DNA of 64,000 nt from Pseudomonas sp. URMO17WK12:I11 (lineage in GTDB: Bacteria; Pseudomonadota; Gammaproteobacteria; Pseudomonadales; Pseudomonadaceae). Below, one piece after another: positions 33,946 to 43,260 of this stretch. Within the stretch, counting starts at the first letter, position 1. Each line of letters starts with the position of its first letter. The stretch spans positions 186,001-250,000 of the forward strand of contig NZ_VEDF01000005.1 of the NCBI RefSeq assembly GCF_007677725.1. Reading direction: 5' to 3'. A program made the translations under genes and the position numbers. The notes under the pieces were generated by a model that was given only the letters and a program-made list of their open reading frames with translations, was not told where the DNA came from and ran no database searches.

Positions 33946-35043
33946 ATGCTGCGACGCCAGGCCCTCAAACTCGGTAGCGTGTTGCTCAGCGCCCTGACCC
34001 TGGGCGGCTGGAGCCTGCTGCGCAACAAAGGCAGCGAACCGCTGCTGCTGTCGGCGCGTGACGACAGTGCTGGCAAGCACTACGCGGTCGGCTTTCGCCT
34101 GGACGGCACCCAGGTGTTCAGCACCGAGGTCGGCCAGCGTTGCCACGCCATCATCGATCACCCGCAGCTGCCGATCGCCCTGTTCGTCGCCCGTCGCCCT
34201 GGTACCGAAAGCTACCTGATCGACGTGCGCGACGGGCGCCTGTTGCAGACGCTCGCCTCACAGCCCAATCGCCACTTCTATGGCCATGCGGTCATCCATA
34301 ACAGTGGCCAGTGGCTGTATGCCACCGAGAACGACACCACCGACCCAGGTCGCGGCGTGCTGGGCGTGTACCGCTTCGAGGATGAGCGGCTGGTGCACAG
34401 CGGCGAGCTGCCAACCCACGGTATCGGCCCGCACGAAGTGGCCTGGCTGCCCGATGGCGAAACCTTGATCGTGGCCAACGGCGGTATTCGTACCGAGGCC
34501 GAAAGCCGGGTCGAGATGAACCTCGATGCCATGCAGCCGAGCCTGGTACTGATGAAGCGCGACGGCACCCTGCTGAGCCAGGAAACCCTGGCCCAGCAGA
34601 TGAACAGCATCCGGCACCTGGCCGTGGGCAGCGATGGCACCATCGCCGCCTGCCAGCAGTTCATGGGCGATGCCGACGAAACCGCGCAACTGCTGGCGAT
34701 CAAGCGCCCTGGCGAGGCCTTGCAGGCCTTCCCGGTACCCGAGCGGCAGTTGCAGTCCATGGCGCAGTACACCGCCAGTGTCGCCATCCACAGCGAGCTG
34801 CGCCTGGTGGCGCTGACCGCGCCGCGGGCCAATCGCCTGTTCATCTGGGACCTGGACAGCGGCGCGGTCAGGCTCGACGCACCGATGCCCGACTGTGCCG
34901 GGGTTGGCGCAGTGCAGGACGGTTTCGTCGTGACCTCCGGTCAGGGGCGTTGCCGCTTCTACGATTGTCGCAAGGCCGAGCTGGTCGGCCAGCCGATGCA
35001 GCTGCCCTCAGGCTTTTGGGACAACCACCTGCACCTGGCCTGA
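33946..35043 (+). CDS. DUF1513 beta-propeller-like exported protein
   Basis: The 365-residue protein begins MLRRQALKLGSVLLSALTLGG, a signal with a twin-arginine start, and otherwise has repeated beta blades (YAVGFRLDGT, YATENDTTD, GIGPHEVAWLPDGETLIVANG). It matches the DUF1513 family that goes with imelysin operons. Function unknown; a propeller could bind a substrate or partner near the imelysins. It starts two bases after the previous stop codon. Confidence 0.82.
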   Translation: MLRRQALKLGSVLLSALTLGGWSLLRNKGSEPLLLSARDDSAGKHYAVGFRLDGTQVFSTEVGQRCHAIIDHPQLPIALFVARRPGTESYLIDVRDGRLLQTLASQPNRHFYGHAVIHNSGQWLYATENDTTDPGRGVLGVYRFEDERLVHSGELPTHGIGPHEVAWLPDGETLIVANGGIRTEAESRVEMNLDAMQPSLVLMKRDGTLLSQETLAQQMNSIRHLAVGSDGTIAACQQFMGDADETAQLLAIKRPGEALQAFPVPERQLQSMAQYTASVAIHSELRLVALTAPRANRLFIWDLDSGAVRLDAPMPDCAGVGAVQDGFVVTSGQGRCRFYDCRKAELVGQPMQLPSGFWDNHLHLA

Positions 35044-35202
35044 GGCACTGCCCTTGAGCGAAGAGCACTTGCGCTGCCTGGGCCAGCGCAATTGCTCCGA
35101 CGTGCGGCGAAAAACAGACGATACTTGATGCATCCGCACATGGGCAGGATCGCCCGCTGTCGTGCCCCGCCCATTACCGCTCGTCGCCAAGGAATCGGAC
35201 CT

Positions 35203-36348
35203 ATGCGCCGCCGCATGCTCATCATGTTGGCAGTGGTTGTGCTAATCGTGCTGGCATTGGGAGGCTACAAGGCCTTCTCGATCTATCGGCAGATCCAGGT
35301 GTTCACCGCGCCGAGGCCGCCTGTCACCGTGGCGCTGGCGCCGGCCGAGCAACGCCAGTGGCAGCAGCGCCTGCCCGCTGTGGGCAGCCTCAGGGCTGGG
35401 CAAGGGGTCGACCTGAGCCTTGAGGTGCAAGGCATCGTCAAGACGCTGTATTTCGATTCGGGGCAGCAGGTCAAGGCCGGCCAACCGCTGCTGCAGCTCA
35501 ATGACGATCAGGAGAGCGCCCTGCTCGGTACCGCCCAAGCCGATCTCGGCCTGGCCAGAATCGACTTCGGCCGAGCCAGTCAGCTGGTAGGTGACGCCGC
35601 CATCTCGCGCGGCGAGTACGACCGCCTGAGTTCGCAGTACCGACGCAACCAGGCGGTGGTCGAACAGCTCAAGGCGCAGCAAACCAAGAAGCGCATCGCC
35701 GCGCCCTTCAGCGGCACGATCGGCATTCGCCAGGTCGATGTCGGTCAGTACCTGGCACCTGGCAGCGTGATCGCGACCTTGCAGGACACCTCCAGCCTGT
35801 ACGTCGACTTCAATGTGCCCGAACAGGCATTACCGCGCCTGAGCCTGGGCCAGGTGGTGCAAGTCGAGGTCGCCGCCTACCCTGGGCAGACCTTCAACGC
35901 CAGCCTCAGCGCGATCAACCCCAAGGTGGACGAAAACACCCGCAACCTGCTGGTGCGCGCCACCCTGGCCAATCCTGACGGCAAGTTGCTACCGGGCATG
36001 TTCGCCAACCTGATGGTATTGCTGCCTGATCCACAACCCCGGGTGGTGGTGCCGGAAAGCGCCATCACCTACACCCTCTATGGCAACTCGGTGTACGTCG
36101 CCACAGTGCGGCAGACACCCAACGGCGACCGACCACCCGACCAGCACGGCCAGCCACAACTGAGTGCCGAGCCGCGTACCGTACAGACCGGCGAGCGCCG
36201 CGATGGCGTGGTGGTGATCACCCAAGGCCTTGCCGCTGGCGAGCAGGTAGTCACCGCCGGCCAGTTGAAGTTGACTGCGGGTGCGGCCATTCGGGCCGGC
36301 CAGGCCCCTGCGCCAGAGCGCCAACCCGACGCTGCGCGCGGCGACTGA
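35203..36348 (+). CDS. RND efflux periplasmic adaptor, MexV-like
   Basis: The 381-residue membrane-fusion protein has an N-terminal helix anchor (residues 5-25), a lipoyl/biotinyl-like half (VDLSLEVQGIVKTLYFDSGQ), a coiled-coil hairpin, and the beta-barrel and membrane-proximal parts. The ATG at 35203 follows AAGGA; upstream in-frame codons lack family similarity. It lies 13 bases before the RND transporter gene. I recall MexVW beside the imelysin genes in P. aeruginosa. Confidence 0.87.
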   Translation: MRRRMLIMLAVVVLIVLALGGYKAFSIYRQIQVFTAPRPPVTVALAPAEQRQWQQRLPAVGSLRAGQGVDLSLEVQGIVKTLYFDSGQQVKAGQPLLQLNDDQESALLGTAQADLGLARIDFGRASQLVGDAAISRGEYDRLSSQYRRNQAVVEQLKAQQTKKRIAAPFSGTIGIRQVDVGQYLAPGSVIATLQDTSSLYVDFNVPEQALPRLSLGQVVQVEVAAYPGQTFNASLSAINPKVDENTRNLLVRATLANPDGKLLPGMFANLMVLLPDPQPRVVVPESAITYTLYGNSVYVATVRQTPNGDRPPDQHGQPQLSAEPRTVQTGERRDGVVVITQGLAAGEQVVTAGQLKLTAGAAIRAGQAPAPERQPDAARGD

Positions 36349-36361
36349 GCAGGAGGTTGGC

Positions 36362-39300
36362 ATGGCATTTACCGACCCGTTCATCCGCCGACCTGTGCTG
36401 GCCTGTGTGGTCAGCCTGCTGATCCTGCTGCTCGGGGTACAGGCCTGGAGCACGTTGCCGATTCGCCAATACCCGAAGATGGAAAACGCGCTGATCACGG
36501 TGACCACCGCCTACCCCGGGGCCAACGCCGAGACCATCCAGGGCTACATCACCCAGCCTTTGCAGCAGAGCCTGGCCAGCGCCGAAGGCATCGACTACAT
36601 GACCTCGGTCAGTCGGCAGAATTTCTCGGTGATTTCCATTTATGCGCGCATCGGTGCCGACAGCGACCGCCTGTTCACCGAGTTGCTGGCCAAGGCCAAC
36701 GAGGTCCGCAATCAGCTGCCGCAAGCTGCCGAAGACCCGGTATTGAGCAAAGAAGCGGCCGACGCCTCGGTGCTGATGTACGTGAGTTTTGCCAGTCAGC
36801 AGATGAGCAACCCGCAGATCACCGATTACCTGTCGCGGGTCATCCAGCCCAAGCTCGCCACGCTGCCCGGCATGGCCGAGGCGCAAATCCTCGGCAACCA
36901 GGTGTTCGCCATGCGCCTCTGGATCGACCCGATCAAGCTGGCAGGCTTCGGCCTGGCCGCCAGCGACGTGACCGATGCGGTACGCCGCTACAACTTCCTG
37001 GCGGCAGCGGGCGAGGTCAAAGGCGAGTACGTGGTCAGCAGTATCAACGCCAGCACCGAACTGAAATCGGCCGAAGCGTTCGCCGCCCTGCCGGTCAAGG
37101 TCGAGGGCGACAGCCGGGTACTGCTGGGCGATGTGGCCAGGGTCGAAATGGGCGCGGAAAACTACGACACGGTCAGCTCGTTCGACGGCACGCCGTCGGT
37201 CTACATCGGCATCAAGGCGACCCCGGCCGCCAACCCGCTGGAGGTGATCAAGCAGGTACGCCAGGTGATGCCCGAGCTCGAACGGCAGCTGCCCTCGGCG
37301 CTGAAGGCATCGATCGCCTACGATGCGACGCTGTTCATCCAGGCGTCGATCGACGAGGTGATCAAGACCCTGGGCGAGGCGGTGCTGATCGTCATCGTCG
37401 TGGTGTTCCTGTTCCTCGGCGCCCTGCGTTCGGTGCTGATTCCAGTGGTGACCATCCCCCTGTCGATGATCGGCGTGCTGTTTTTCATGCAACTGATGGG
37501 TTACTCGCTCAACCTGCTGACCTTGCTGGCGATGGTCCTGGCCATCGGCCTGGTGGTGGACGATGCCATCGTCGTGGTGGAGAACATCCACCGGCACATG
37601 GAGCAGGGCCAGCCTCCCCCTGTGGCGGCGCTGGAAGGGGCGCGGGAAATCGCCCTGCCCGTGGTGTCGATGACCATCACCTTGGCGGCGGTGTATGCGC
37701 CCATCGGCTTTCTCACCGGCCTGACCGGGGCATTGTTCAAGGAGTTTGCCCTCACCCTGGCCGGGGCGGTGGTGATTTCCGGCATCGTCGCGCTCACCCT
37801 GTCGCCGATGATGTGCGCCATGCTGTTGCGCCCTGGACACAATGCCAGCGGCCTGGCCCATCGGCTCGACACGCTGTTCGAGGCGCTCAAGGTACGCTAC
37901 CGGCGCCTGCTGCATGCGACCCTGGACAGCCGCCCAGTGGTGCTGGTGTTCGCCGCCATCGTCCTGTGCCTGATTCCGCTGCTGGTGATGTTCAGCCAGA
38001 GCGAGTTGGCGCCCAACGAGGACCAGGGCGTCATCTTCATGATCAGCAGCTCGCCGCAGCCGACCAACCTTGATTACCTCAATGCCTACACCGATCAGTT
38101 CATGCCGGTGTTCCGCTCGTTTCCAGAGTACTACTCCTCGTTCCAGATCAACGGGTTCAACGGGGTACAGAGCGGCATCGGCGGCTTTCTGCTGAAACCG
38201 TGGAACGAGCGCGAGCGCACGCAGATGGAGCTGCTGCCACTGGTACAGGCCAAGCTCGAAGAAATCAGTGGGCTGCAGATCTTTGGCTTCAATCTGCCGT
38301 CGCTGCCCGGCACCGGCGAGGGCTTGCCGTTCCAGTTCGTGGTCAATACCGCTGGCGACTACCCTGCCCTGCTCGAGGTCACCCAGCGGATCAAACAGCG
38401 TGCCCAGGACTCTGGCAAGTTCGCCTTCCTGGATATCGACCTGGCGTTCGACAAGCCCGAGGTGGTGGTCGACATCGACCGCGCCAAGGCCGCGCAGATG
38501 GGCGTCTCCATGGACGCCTTGGGCGGCACCCTGGCGACCCTTCTGGGCGAGGGCGAGATCAACCGCTTCACCCTCGATGGCCGCAGCTACAAGGTCATCG
38601 CCCAAGTCGAGCGGCCCTACCGCGACAACCCTGGCTGGCTGAACAACTACTACGTGAAGAATCGACAGGGCCAGCTCTTGCCCTTGTCGACGCTAATCAC
38701 CCTGAGCGACCGTGCCCGACCGCGCCAGCTCAATCAGTTTCAGCAGTTGAACGCTGCAATCATCCAGGGCGTGCCGATCGTCAGCATCGGCGAGGCCCTG
38801 CAAACGGTGCAGGAGATCGCCCGGGAAGAGGCGCTGGAGGGCTTTTCCTTCGACTATGCCGGCACCGCGCGGCAATACGTGCAGGAAGGCAGCGCCTTGT
38901 GGGTGACCTTCAGCCTGGCGCTGGCGATCATCTTTCTGGTGCTGGCCGCGCAATTCGAAAGCTTCCGTGACCCCCTGGTGATTCTGGTGACCGTACCGCT
39001 GTCGATCTGTGGCGCCTTGCTGCCGCTGTTCCTTGGCCTGTCGAGCATGAACATCTATACCCAGGTCGGGCTGGTGACACTGATCGGCTTGATCAGCAAG
39101 CATGGCATCCTGATCGTCGAATTCGCCAACCAACTGCGCGCGGAGCAACGCCTGAGTGTGCGCGAAGCCATTGAACAAGCGGCTGCCATCCGCCTGCGCC
39201 CGGTATTGATGACCACGGCAGCGATGGTATTCGGCATGGTGCCGTTGATTTTGGCAAGCGGCGCAGGGGCGGTGAGCCGCTTCGATATCGGCATCGTGAT

Positions 39301-39406
39301 CGCCACGGGCATGTCGATCGGGACCTTGTTCACCCTGTTCGTCCTGCCATGCATCTACACCCTGCTGGCGCACCTCTCTGCGCCGATGCGCCCCGGCGCT
39401 GGATGA
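36362..39406 (+). CDS. RND efflux transporter, MexW-like
   Basis: The 1014-residue inner-membrane proton antiporter has the RND topology of 12 helices and two large periplasmic loops. The proton-relay acids Asp400 and Asp401 lie in GLVVDDAIVVVENIH. The N-terminal FTDPFIRRPVLACVVSLLI fits the family. No outer-membrane channel gene is adjacent; in P. aeruginosa MexVW uses OprM. Typical substrates are fluoroquinolones, tetracycline, chloramphenicol and others, but this orthologue's range is not shown. A bidirectional terminator follows. Confidence 0.9.
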   Translation: MAFTDPFIRRPVLACVVSLLILLLGVQAWSTLPIRQYPKMENALITVTTAYPGANAETIQGYITQPLQQSLASAEGIDYMTSVSRQNFSVISIYARIGADSDRLFTELLAKANEVRNQLPQAAEDPVLSKEAADASVLMYVSFASQQMSNPQITDYLSRVIQPKLATLPGMAEAQILGNQVFAMRLWIDPIKLAGFGLAASDVTDAVRRYNFLAAAGEVKGEYVVSSINASTELKSAEAFAALPVKVEGDSRVLLGDVARVEMGAENYDTVSSFDGTPSVYIGIKATPAANPLEVIKQVRQVMPELERQLPSALKASIAYDATLFIQASIDEVIKTLGEAVLIVIVVVFLFLGALRSVLIPVVTIPLSMIGVLFFMQLMGYSLNLLTLLAMVLAIGLVVDDAIVVVENIHRHMEQGQPPPVAALEGAREIALPVVSMTITLAAVYAPIGFLTGLTGALFKEFALTLAGAVVISGIVALTLSPMMCAMLLRPGHNASGLAHRLDTLFEALKVRYRRLLHATLDSRPVVLVFAAIVLCLIPLLVMFSQSELAPNEDQGVIFMISSSPQPTNLDYLNAYTDQFMPVFRSFPEYYSSFQINGFNGVQSGIGGFLLKPWNERERTQMELLPLVQAKLEEISGLQIFGFNLPSLPGTGEGLPFQFVVNTAGDYPALLEVTQRIKQRAQDSGKFAFLDIDLAFDKPEVVVDIDRAKAAQMGVSMDALGGTLATLLGEGEINRFTLDGRSYKVIAQVERPYRDNPGWLNNYYVKNRQGQLLPLSTLITLSDRARPRQLNQFQQLNAAIIQGVPIVSIGEALQTVQEIAREEALEGFSFDYAGTARQYVQEGSALWVTFSLALAIIFLVLAAQFESFRDPLVILVTVPLSICGALLPLFLGLSSMNIYTQVGLVTLIGLISKHGILIVEFANQLRAEQRLSVREAIEQAAAIRLRPVLMTTAAMVFGMVPLILASGAGAVSRFDIGIVIATGMSIGTLFTLFVLPCIYTLLAHLSAPMRPGAG

Positions 39407-39426
39407 GCCGTCATGGGTGCCCGCGA

Positions 39427-39459
39427 AAAAACAAAAGCCTCGCGACTGCGAGGCTTTTG
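39427..39459. terminator. Bidirectional terminator between mexW-like gene and the small ORF
   Basis: CAAAAGCCTCGC (39432-39443) pairs with GCGAGGCTTTTG (39448-39459) around GACT. A/T-rich flanks on both sides (AAAAAAC and TTTTG) let it serve both convergent units. Confidence 0.88.
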
Positions 39460-39475
39460 CTGTGCTCGAACGATT

Positions 39476-39697
39476 TCAGCCAAATGGCCGTAGCCCCTGG
39501 CGCATGCCGAACAGGAACAGCAGCAGATCGTGGTCAGGCTGGGCCTGAGCCTCGGGTGCCTTGGCTACGCGCGGGATCGCGCATTGGCCAGCCTTGCTGA
39601 TGACGCCAGGCTTGGGCTCTTCCCAGGCGGCGAATGCCGCTGTGGTCACAGCCAAGCCAGCCACCAGGAACAAAGCTCGAGCGATTTCTAGTTTCAT
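39476..39697 (-). CDS. Small exported protein cotranscribed with inaA
   Basis: A 73-residue protein starting MKLEIARALFLVAGLAVTTAAFA, a Sec-type signal peptide with likely cleavage near AFA. The mature part of about 50 residues has one Cys and ends LLFLFGMRQGLRPFG, with a hydrophobic patch. Its ATG overlaps the inaA-like stop in an ATGA junction, so it is translationally coupled as the third gene of a ColR-type operon (methyltransferase, inaA, this gene). No function is known. Confidence 0.7.
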   Translation of the reverse strand: MKLEIARALFLVAGLAVTTAAFAAWEEPKPGVISKAGQCAIPRVAKAPEAQAQPDHDLLLFLFGMRQGLRPFG

Positions 39698-40395
39698 TGC
39701 CCTAACCCTTTGACAGCGCTGCCAAACGCCATCTGGTAAAAGTAGAGCAGCGTTTGCCATTCCGTGTCATTTAGCGACGAGTGGCGACGCAGCTGGCGCA
39801 GGTCATTACCTGCCGCGCGCTGACAGCTGAGGCGTCGTCGGCACTTTTCCAGGTCCAGGAGTGCGACTTCGACGCGGGCATGCTCCCCCTCGCCGATGAC
39901 CTTGATGAAGACGTGCTTGCCGTACAAGCAGCCGTGCTGCCAGTGGCCCAGGTGCATGCGCGCGAGGTTGTCGGCCAGCTCCTTGAGCATGCGCTCGTGC
40001 ACCACCTGGGGATAGCGCTCGCGCGCGCCCTTGGCATGCCAGGTGTCGAGCTCGACGAAGCCGTCGAGGGCCTCGCTGACCAGCAACGCCCGCCATTGCC
40101 GATCGGCGTCGCGCTCGGCCCCGCAGAACACGATGCGCGGCACGCGGACCCCAAGCTGTTCGAAACTGTTGAGCGCGTCGAGCTCACGCAGCACCGTTGG
40201 CCTGCCGAATGGGTGCAACAGGCTGCGATAGATGTGGCCAACCTGGCGCTTGGCATACAGCACCTTGCCGTTACCGTCGCTCAGCCGTTGTACGCCGCTT
40301 TCGCCGCCGCGCCGCTGATTGGGCTCCTCGACCCACTCGCCTTGCTGGCGCCAGTAATAGTCGAACCGTGATTCCCCATGTTGGGCTACCGCCAT
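39694..40395 (-). CDS. inaA: Lipopolysaccharide kinase InaA-like
   Basis: The 233-residue protein belongs to the InaA/Kdo-kinase-type family of protein-kinase-like fold proteins, with LGHWQHGCLYGKHVFIKV and ALLDLEKCRR as the catalytic-loop and metal-loop equivalents. It may phosphorylate the LPS core. The ATG at 40395 is preferred over the TTG before it. It begins 6 bases after the methyltransferase stop and overlaps the small exported protein downstream. I recall this operon as part of the P. putida ColR regulon. Confidence 0.85.
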   Translation of the reverse strand: MAVAQHGESRFDYYWRQQGEWVEEPNQRRGGESGVQRLSDGNGKVLYAKRQVGHIYRSLLHPFGRPTVLRELDALNSFEQLGVRVPRIVFCGAERDADRQWRALLVSEALDGFVELDTWHAKGARERYPQVVHERMLKELADNLARMHLGHWQHGCLYGKHVFIKVIGEGEHARVEVALLDLEKCRRRLSCQRAAGNDLRQLRRHSSLNDTEWQTLLYFYQMAFGSAVKGLGQ

Positions 40396-40401
40396 CAAAC
40401 A

Positions 40402-41082
40402 CTACCCCTTACGCAATACATAAACCCGCCACATGGCATAGAACGGCAGGAAGTCGAGGTGCTCCTGGATTCTGAAGCCGGCGGCCTTGAATTCGGCCTC
40501 TACCGTTTCTGCCGGTAACACGAACCGGTTCTGGTAGCTGTCCTGCTGCGCCCTGGCGCTGCGCTTGTCTTCGAGCTTGCGGCGGCGCCAGGCCTTGAAA
40601 TTGCCGTCTACCCACAGCGACAGGATAACGCTGTCACGGCTAACCCGCTGAAACTCGTCAAGAATGGTCTTGCGGTGCGCCGGGTCACCGATGTGATGAA
40701 ACAGGCGCATGCAAAATATGCTGTCGACCGCGTTGTCCGGCAGGTCGATGGCGAACGCAGATGTCTGCAAAGGCCGTACCCGGGCTACCACCTCTGGCGG
40801 TTGCGCGGCACACGCGGTCTGGATCATCGCCTCGGAATTGTCGGCACCGATGATCACCCGATTCGGTTTTTCCGCCAGCAGCGGCCAGAAGCGCCCAGCA
40901 CCGCAGGGTAAGTCGAGCACCAGGCCCGGTTCCCCAGCCAGCGCCAGGGCGCGACGGGCCATCTGCTCATCACGGGCATGGGACAGGCGTCGAGCCAGCC
41001 CGTCCTGGTGCTTGCGAAAGTAAGCCTGGGCATGTTGCTGGTCATACTTTTCGGAAAATTCGAGTTTGATCGGGCTGCGCAT
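40402..41082 (-). CDS. Class I SAM-dependent methyltransferase
   Basis: The 226-residue protein has the SAM-binding glycine motif VLDLPCGAGRFWP (near residue 65) and the later GADNSEAMI and FCMRLFHHIGDP motifs. It is the first gene of the operon with inaA. A perfect match to the ColR site lies at 41149-41164. The substrate is unknown; membrane or LPS targets are possible because of the context. Confidence 0.83.
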   Translation of the reverse strand: MRSPIKLEFSEKYDQQHAQAYFRKHQDGLARRLSHARDEQMARRALALAGEPGLVLDLPCGAGRFWPLLAEKPNRVIIGADNSEAMIQTACAAQPPEVVARVRPLQTSAFAIDLPDNAVDSIFCMRLFHHIGDPAHRKTILDEFQRVSRDSVILSLWVDGNFKAWRRRKLEDKRSARAQQDSYQNRFVLPAETVEAEFKAAGFRIQEHLDFLPFYAMWRVYVLRKG

Positions 41083-41148
41083 TGGGCGTCTCCAGGTTCC
41101 AGTGCGCACACCTTAGGTAACGAGTCGTAACGGCCAGGTTATCCTGAT

Positions 41149-41164
41149 GTGAAAAAAATGTAAG
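41149..41164 (-). promoter_or_regulatory. ColR binding site before the methyltransferase/inaA operon
   Basis: Read on the minus strand the site is CTTACATTTTTTTCAC, which fits the remembered consensus YYNASNNYTTTTTCAC at every defined position. It lies 67 bases before the methyltransferase ATG, in the right orientation. Confidence 0.8.
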
Positions 41165-41189
41165 CACTCGTCATGAATGTTTCACGCCA

Positions 41190-42491
41190 TTACTGAAAGG
41201 GATCAGTCGTTTCCGCGCTCTGGCTGAGGTCGACCTGGAAGCGACAACCGTGGGGCGAGGTCGAGGTCAGCGTCACCCGCCAGCCTTGGTCATCGCAGAT
41301 CCGCTGCACCAGCGAAAGCCCCAGGCCCAGCCCCTCGCCACGGCGCTCATCGCCGCGCACGAACGGCTTGAACATCGCTTCGCGTTGTTCCTCGGGAATG
41401 CCGACGCCGCTGTCCTCGACGCTGAAACCGGTGGCTTCCAGGCTCAAGCGGATGTATCCGCTGTCGGTGTAGTGCGCGGCGTTGCGCAACAAATTGCCCA
41501 TCACCGATTGCAGGAAGGTAGCGTTGTACAGCAGCGGACCCGCGCTGACCTGGCCATCGAAGTACAGCGTCAGACCTTTTTGCTCGATGGTGTCGCGCCA
41601 CACGCCGATCAAGTCTTCGGCAACTTCGCGCAGGGTGGCCCGGGACGCCACCGCGCCCTGATCACGCTGGGCACGCGCAAGCATCAGGAAGGTCTTGACC
41701 AGCTCGCGCATCTCCTCGGTGGCGCGGGCGATGCGCTCCACCTGGCTGCGGGAGCGCGTGTCGAGGTTGGGGTTTTCCATGAGCAGTTCGCAGGAGGTCG
41801 CCAGCACCATCAACGGTGTGCGCAGCTCATGACTGACATCGCTGGTGAACAGCCGCTCACGGGTCAGCGCGTCGCGCAGCCGGCCGAGGGTGTCGTCGAA
41901 GGCGACGGCCAGCTGCCCGACCTCATCGGCCGCGTAATCAGGCGCCAGCGGCGGCGCCAGCCCCAGCAGTTGGTCACGATGGCGCACCTGGCGGGCCAGG
42001 CGAATCACCGGCGCCATCACCCGCCGCGCCAACAGCCAGCCGAGCACCACGGCCAGGACCAGGCTGAGCACGAAGCCGACCACCACCACCGCAAACAACA
42101 GACGCTCGCGCTCCTCGAAATCGCTCTGGTCCTGCAGCAGCACGTAGCGCCGGCCATCGACGATCTCGACCATGGCATGATAGGAAAGCTGGTCGCGGAA
42201 CACCTCATGAAAGCCCACATCCAGGTGGCGCAGATCCTTGGGCAGCTCGAAATCATCGCGCCCGCCACTGAAGTAGAACAGCTGGTCGGGCCGCGGTCGG
42301 TGGCTCCAGTCGCTGACGCTGTCCATGCGCAGGAGGCGCTGCAAGTCGCCGCCGAGCACCGAGGAAATCAGCCGCTCTTCGACCAGGTGCACGGTGGCCA
42401 CGATGCCAAAGGCAAAGGCGCCTGCCACCAGCGCGCTCATCAAGGCGAAGGCGATGATGATGCGCTGGGCGAGGCTCTGTTTAAACTCCAT
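41190..42491 (-). CDS. colS: Sensor histidine kinase ColS
   Basis: The 433-residue sensor has two transmembrane helices (about 10-32 and 132-155) flanking a periplasmic domain of about 100 residues. The acidic residues reported for metal sensing in P. putida ColS are all present: Glu38, Asp57, Glu96 and the ExxE pair Glu126/Glu129. A HAMP-like segment, the phospho-His box SDVSHELRTPL and the ATPase motifs follow. ColS responds to Fe(III), Zn(II) and other metals and to membrane stress. The ATG at 42491 overlaps the colR end by 11 bases. Confidence 0.93.
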   Translation of the reverse strand: MEFKQSLAQRIIIAFALMSALVAGAFAFGIVATVHLVEERLISSVLGGDLQRLLRMDSVSDWSHRPRPDQLFYFSGGRDDFELPKDLRHLDVGFHEVFRDQLSYHAMVEIVDGRRYVLLQDQSDFEERERLLFAVVVVGFVLSLVLAVVLGWLLARRVMAPVIRLARQVRHRDQLLGLAPPLAPDYAADEVGQLAVAFDDTLGRLRDALTRERLFTSDVSHELRTPLMVLATSCELLMENPNLDTRSRSQVERIARATEEMRELVKTFLMLARAQRDQGAVASRATLREVAEDLIGVWRDTIEQKGLTLYFDGQVSAGPLLYNATFLQSVMGNLLRNAAHYTDSGYIRLSLEATGFSVEDSGVGIPEEQREAMFKPFVRGDERRGEGLGLGLSLVQRICDDQGWRVTLTSTSPHGCRFQVDLSQSAETTDPFQ

Positions 42492-43164
42492 CACGGCCCT
42501 CGGCGAGGCGATAGCCGACGCCATGGACGGTATGCAGCAAGGGTTTCTCGAACGGCTTGTCGATCACCTGGCGCAACTGATGGACATGGCTGCGCAGGCT
42601 GTCGCTGTCCGGGCAGTCGTCACCCCACAGGGCTTCTTCGAGCACCTCGCGGCGCAGCACGTGGGGGCTCTTCTGCATCAGTACCGCCAGCAGCTTGAGA
42701 CCAACCGGGTTGAGCTTGAGCAACCGGCCCTGGCGAGACACCTCGAGGGTGTCCAGGTCATAGCTGAGGTCGGCCACCTGCAGGGTACGCCGACCACCAC
42801 CCTGGGCCCGGCGCAGCACCGCCTCGATGCGTGCGGCCAATTCCGACAACGCGAAAGGTTTCAGCAGATAGTCATCGGCCCCGGAGCGAAAGCCCTGCAG
42901 GCGATCGTCGAGCTGGTCGCGGGCGGTCAGCATGATCACCGGGGTATCGCGGCGGGCGTCCTCGCGCAGGCGCTTGCACAGGGTGTAGCCGTCGATACCG
43001 GGCAGCATGATGTCGAGCACGATCAGGTCGTAGTGCTCGGTGGCGGCCAGGTGCAAGCCGGACAAACCATCCTGGGCGCAGTCCACGGTGTAGCCTTTCA
43101 TGCCCAGGTAATCGGCCAGGTTGGCAAGGATATCGCGGTTGTCTTCAACCAAAAGAATACGCAT
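42481..43164 (-). CDS. colR: Response regulator ColR
   Basis: The 227-residue OmpR/PhoB-type regulator has a receiver domain with the phosphorylated Asp51 (VLDIMLPG) and a winged-helix DNA-binding C-terminus (HVHQLRQVIDKPF). It overlaps colS by 11 bases, indicating coupling. ColR targets in this window are probably the methyltransferase/inaA operon and the PAP2 gene, both with consensus sites. It lies divergent from the PAP2 gene. Confidence 0.94.
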   Translation of the reverse strand: MRILLVEDNRDILANLADYLGMKGYTVDCAQDGLSGLHLAATEHYDLIVLDIMLPGIDGYTLCKRLREDARRDTPVIMLTARDQLDDRLQGFRSGADDYLLKPFALSELAARIEAVLRRAQGGGRRTLQVADLSYDLDTLEVSRQGRLLKLNPVGLKLLAVLMQKSPHVLRREVLEEALWGDDCPDSDSLRSHVHQLRQVIDKPFEKPLLHTVHGVGYRLAEGRDGV

Positions 43165-43260
43165 CGGGGTCTCCTGTGCGGCGCTTCGCTTAGGTGCGCG
43201 GCAGGCGCAGCTTAAGGCCATCGCCGGTCGTGTACCAGCCCCGGGACGAATTCAGCGCAC

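Noticed and set aside
36251..38605. A 784-residue minus-strand reading opposite the RND transporter gene
   Set aside because: It is a His/Gln/Arg-rich shadow frame of a well-supported transporter with no family features.
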